A stretch of DNA of 64,000 bases from NCBI GenBank assembly GCA_019636835.1, contig JAHBWU010000004.1, forward strand, positions 40,017 through 104,016, given 5' to 3'. The notes beneath the pieces are model-generated. The model was given only the letters and a program-made list of their open reading frames with translations. It made no database searches and was not told where the DNA came from. The position numbers were made by a program, and so were the translations under genes. Shown here piece after piece: positions 62,374 through 64,000 of this stretch (positions within the stretch are counted from its first letter, which is position 1; every line of letters begins with the position of its first letter). Origin of the DNA: Nitrospira sp. Lineage in GTDB: Bacteria > Nitrospirota > Nitrospiria > Nitrospirales > Nitrospiraceae.

Positions 62374-64000
62374 ACACCACCCTCCAGCACCAACCGAAAG
62401 ACGCCTCGGTCCGGGAAGTTCGGATCGTTATCGCACCGCGCAATCTCCAAGCGACCCAGGGGGAGAAACCCTTGTGCCAGGGCGTCTCCGCCGGGATCGT
62501 CCAGACGCTGAAACTGTGTGATGACGACCGAGCGTACCCCTGCCACCTCCTGCGCTGCGGCATACAACGGGCTGAGGTACACAGGCTGGCCGAACGAAAA
62601 GTTGTCCGGATGGAAGAGGCCGCGTCGCCCGTCCGGCAAGATTCGATTGCTGAACCGCGCGTGCAGCGCGCGCTGCACGTCGCTTCGGAAATAGTCCGGC
62701 TCCACCGAAACCCGCATGTCGATTTCAAGCGCCACCAATCTCGGGTTGTCTATTTCGATATCCTGGCCGGCCAAGCGATAGGACTCCAGTCTGTTCCGTA
62801 GATCCGTTTCGTGGGCAGGATCGACTCGGGCTCCACCCAACCGATCGACGGTTACGAAGACGGTATGCCAGCTCCCCGTCCACCTGAGCGTGGCGGCAGC
62901 CTGCTGCACGCGCTGGTCCCGCTCGGTCATCTCCGCATAATCATCCATGGTCACCGCACGATCCTGGGTGCGAAAAGCCACGGGCGCGTTTCGTCGGATT
63001 TCTTCGAGACTCTCCGGTTCCCTCCCGCCGAACGCGGGTAATGGATTCGTCACACCGGCGACATGAGGATTGTCCGTTACGACGTGCCCCAACGTGTCGG
63101 CGCCGATGTTCCCTCGGCCTCCGTTTCCGATGCGATAGACGATCTGAAACAAGCTGCCCGGCTCCGGCCGACGCCCGTACCGGCCGTCCCCGAATCGTAG
63201 TGAGGCCGTCCCATCCTGCTCCATTTCCACGACATAGTCCGGCCGGCCGAGACTGTCCGTGAGGAGATCTCGGGTGACTGTCCATTCCGTCTGCACCGAG
63301 TTGAAGGTGCTCACCAGCGATCCGATCGCCGGACGAACGGTTTCCCGCTCATAGGCCATGGCTGCTTGTGCGGAACGAGGTCGGTCCGTCTCGTCAAGAT
63401 ACGGGAAAGGGGCGGCGTGCGTGAGCGGACGACCATGCAGGATCGGTTGATAGCGAGGCGGGATGAGTTGTCGGCCATCGGAAGCTGGCGCCCTTGCGCC
63501 CTCCGATAATTCCGTCGGCAAAGCCCTTGCCTCGGCCGGCACGCGGGTCAGTCGCGGCATCGGCACCGGATCGAGCTTCTCCGGCACCTCCACCGTCCTC
63601 CCGTGATCCGCCAGCACGATATTCCCCAATGCCACACTGATGTCCGGTTCATCATCCTCGCCGTGCTCCCGATCCTTTTTAGACGACAAACACAACGGGA
63701 ACGGCAGCGCATCCTCGGGATGCCATTCAATCTCGGAAATCGGTTCCTGGGTGAGCGGATCTACCCCGATGACCGCATCCGCAATCAACCGCGCGACATG
63801 GCGACGAGCGGGATCTGCATCTTCCTTCAAACCGGTCAACGGGCCTTTGACCTCTTGGAAGATCAGCACGCTCCCTTTGCGGAGATTCGGGAGGTGCATG
63901 CGAAGGGTGGCCCTCGTAGCGCCGGCCGGCAGACAACATTGCTTGTTGCCCCACGTATAGAACTTCATCTCCGCATGGTCTTTGAAGAGTTGAATATCTT
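62370..64000 (-). CDS. Baseplate assembly protein, 5' end outside window
   Basis: At least 543 residues; the frame stays open to the window edge (DIQLFKDHAEMKFYTWG precedes the first internal Met), so it is partial. Family marks: KFYTWGNKQCCLPAGATRATL, GSVLIFQEVKGPLTGLKEDA, LRFGDGRYGRRPEPGSLFQI, and near the end RAVTMDDYAEMTERDQRV, all shared with baseplate-J-like assembly proteins, including the one encoded next. So two related wedge proteins are encoded in tandem. The rest of the particle (sheath, tube, AAA ATPase) should lie beyond the right edge. Confidence 0.85.
   Translation of the reverse strand, partial: DIQLFKDHAEMKFYTWGNKQCCLPAGATRATLRMHLPNLRKGSVLIFQEVKGPLTGLKEDADPARRHVARLIADAVIGVDPLTQEPISEIEWHPEDALPFPLCLSSKKDREHGEDDEPDISVALGNIVLADHGRTVEVPEKLDPVPMPRLTRVPAEARALPTELSEGARAPASDGRQLIPPRYQPILHGRPLTHAAPFPYLDETDRPRSAQAAMAYERETVRPAIGSLVSTFNSVQTEWTVTRDLLTDSLGRPDYVVEMEQDGTASLRFGDGRYGRRPEPGSLFQIVYRIGNGGRGNIGADTLGHVVTDNPHVAGVTNPLPAFGGREPESLEEIRRNAPVAFRTQDRAVTMDDYAEMTERDQRVQQAAATLRWTGSWHTVFVTVDRLGGARVDPAHETDLRNRLESYRLAGQDIEIDNPRLVALEIDMRVSVEPDYFRSDVQRALHARFSNRILPDGRRGLFHPDNFSFGQPVYLSPLYAAAQEVAGVRSVVITQFQRLDDPGGDALAQGFLPLGRLEIARCDNDPNFPDRGVFRLVLEGGV

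Overview
The window looks like a chromosome segment of a Gram-negative bacterium, most likely a Nitrospira-like member of the Nitrospirota. The evidence is a moderately high G+C content by eye, an outer-membrane gene set (BamD-like and TolC-like lipoproteins), several small proteins of types I associate with Nitrospira, and densely packed sensor kinases. The assignment is inferred from the gene repertoire; there is no rRNA or other marker gene here. No tRNA, rRNA, CRISPR array or intact insertion sequence was recognised.

Layout. 1-5.8 kb: the tail of an O-methyltransferase, a PhoB/PhoR pair facing a Pit phosphate transporter with its DUF47 partner, and a lone FabH. 5.9-11.2 kb: a BamD-like lipoprotein, a TlpA-CcdA thiol-redox pair, and the methyl-cycle genes metK and ahcY with a strong terminator between them. 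11.2-16.2 kb: an indoleamine 2,3-dioxygenase flanked by an imperfect ~52-bp repeat, an AT-richer insert with a HaeII-like nuclease, a secreted cyclase/formamidase-family lipoprotein, and a BolA-monothiol glutaredoxin pair. 16.4-21.1 kb: a tightly coupled signalling operon with a receiver, a histidine kinase fused to a Rossmann domain, a Cache-type histidine kinase and a secreted one-haem protein. 21.1-28.6 kb: a large SpvB/FG-GAP/RHS polymorphic-toxin locus with a colicin-E5-like tip and candidate immunity genes, in visible decay with several single-base frameshifts. 28.7-32.9 kb: AI-2E transporter, bactofilin and class A PBP. 33.1-41.7 kb: an export cassette (TolC, HlyD, GAF-like-HlyD, PqqD-M50-HlyD) with a DUF4347/cadherin surface protein as its probable cargo and no ABC ATPase. 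42-53 kb: mixed housekeeping and small genes, including a frameshifted symporter, an SGNH-PAS fusion, dinB, tag, two tandem small membrane proteins, a methyltransferase, TfoX-N and DUF488. 53.0-64.0 kb: a translationally coupled phage-tail-like operon (two baseplate proteins, a tail protein, a DUF6519 protein) ending in two ATP-grasp-type genes; it runs off the right edge.

How the parts may work together. Phosphate sensing sits beside low-affinity uptake. MetK and AhcY make and recycle the S-adenosylmethionine used by methyltransferases. The two most unusual systems are the ABC-less export cassette, in which a PqqD-like domain and an M50 protease could read the cargo's N-terminal LEPR-type motif, and the tail-like operon carrying its own ATP-grasp pair, which suggests a peptide-ligation step attached to a contractile-injection-like particle. 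Frameshifts cluster in the RHS region and the symporter; they may be real decay or local sequence errors.
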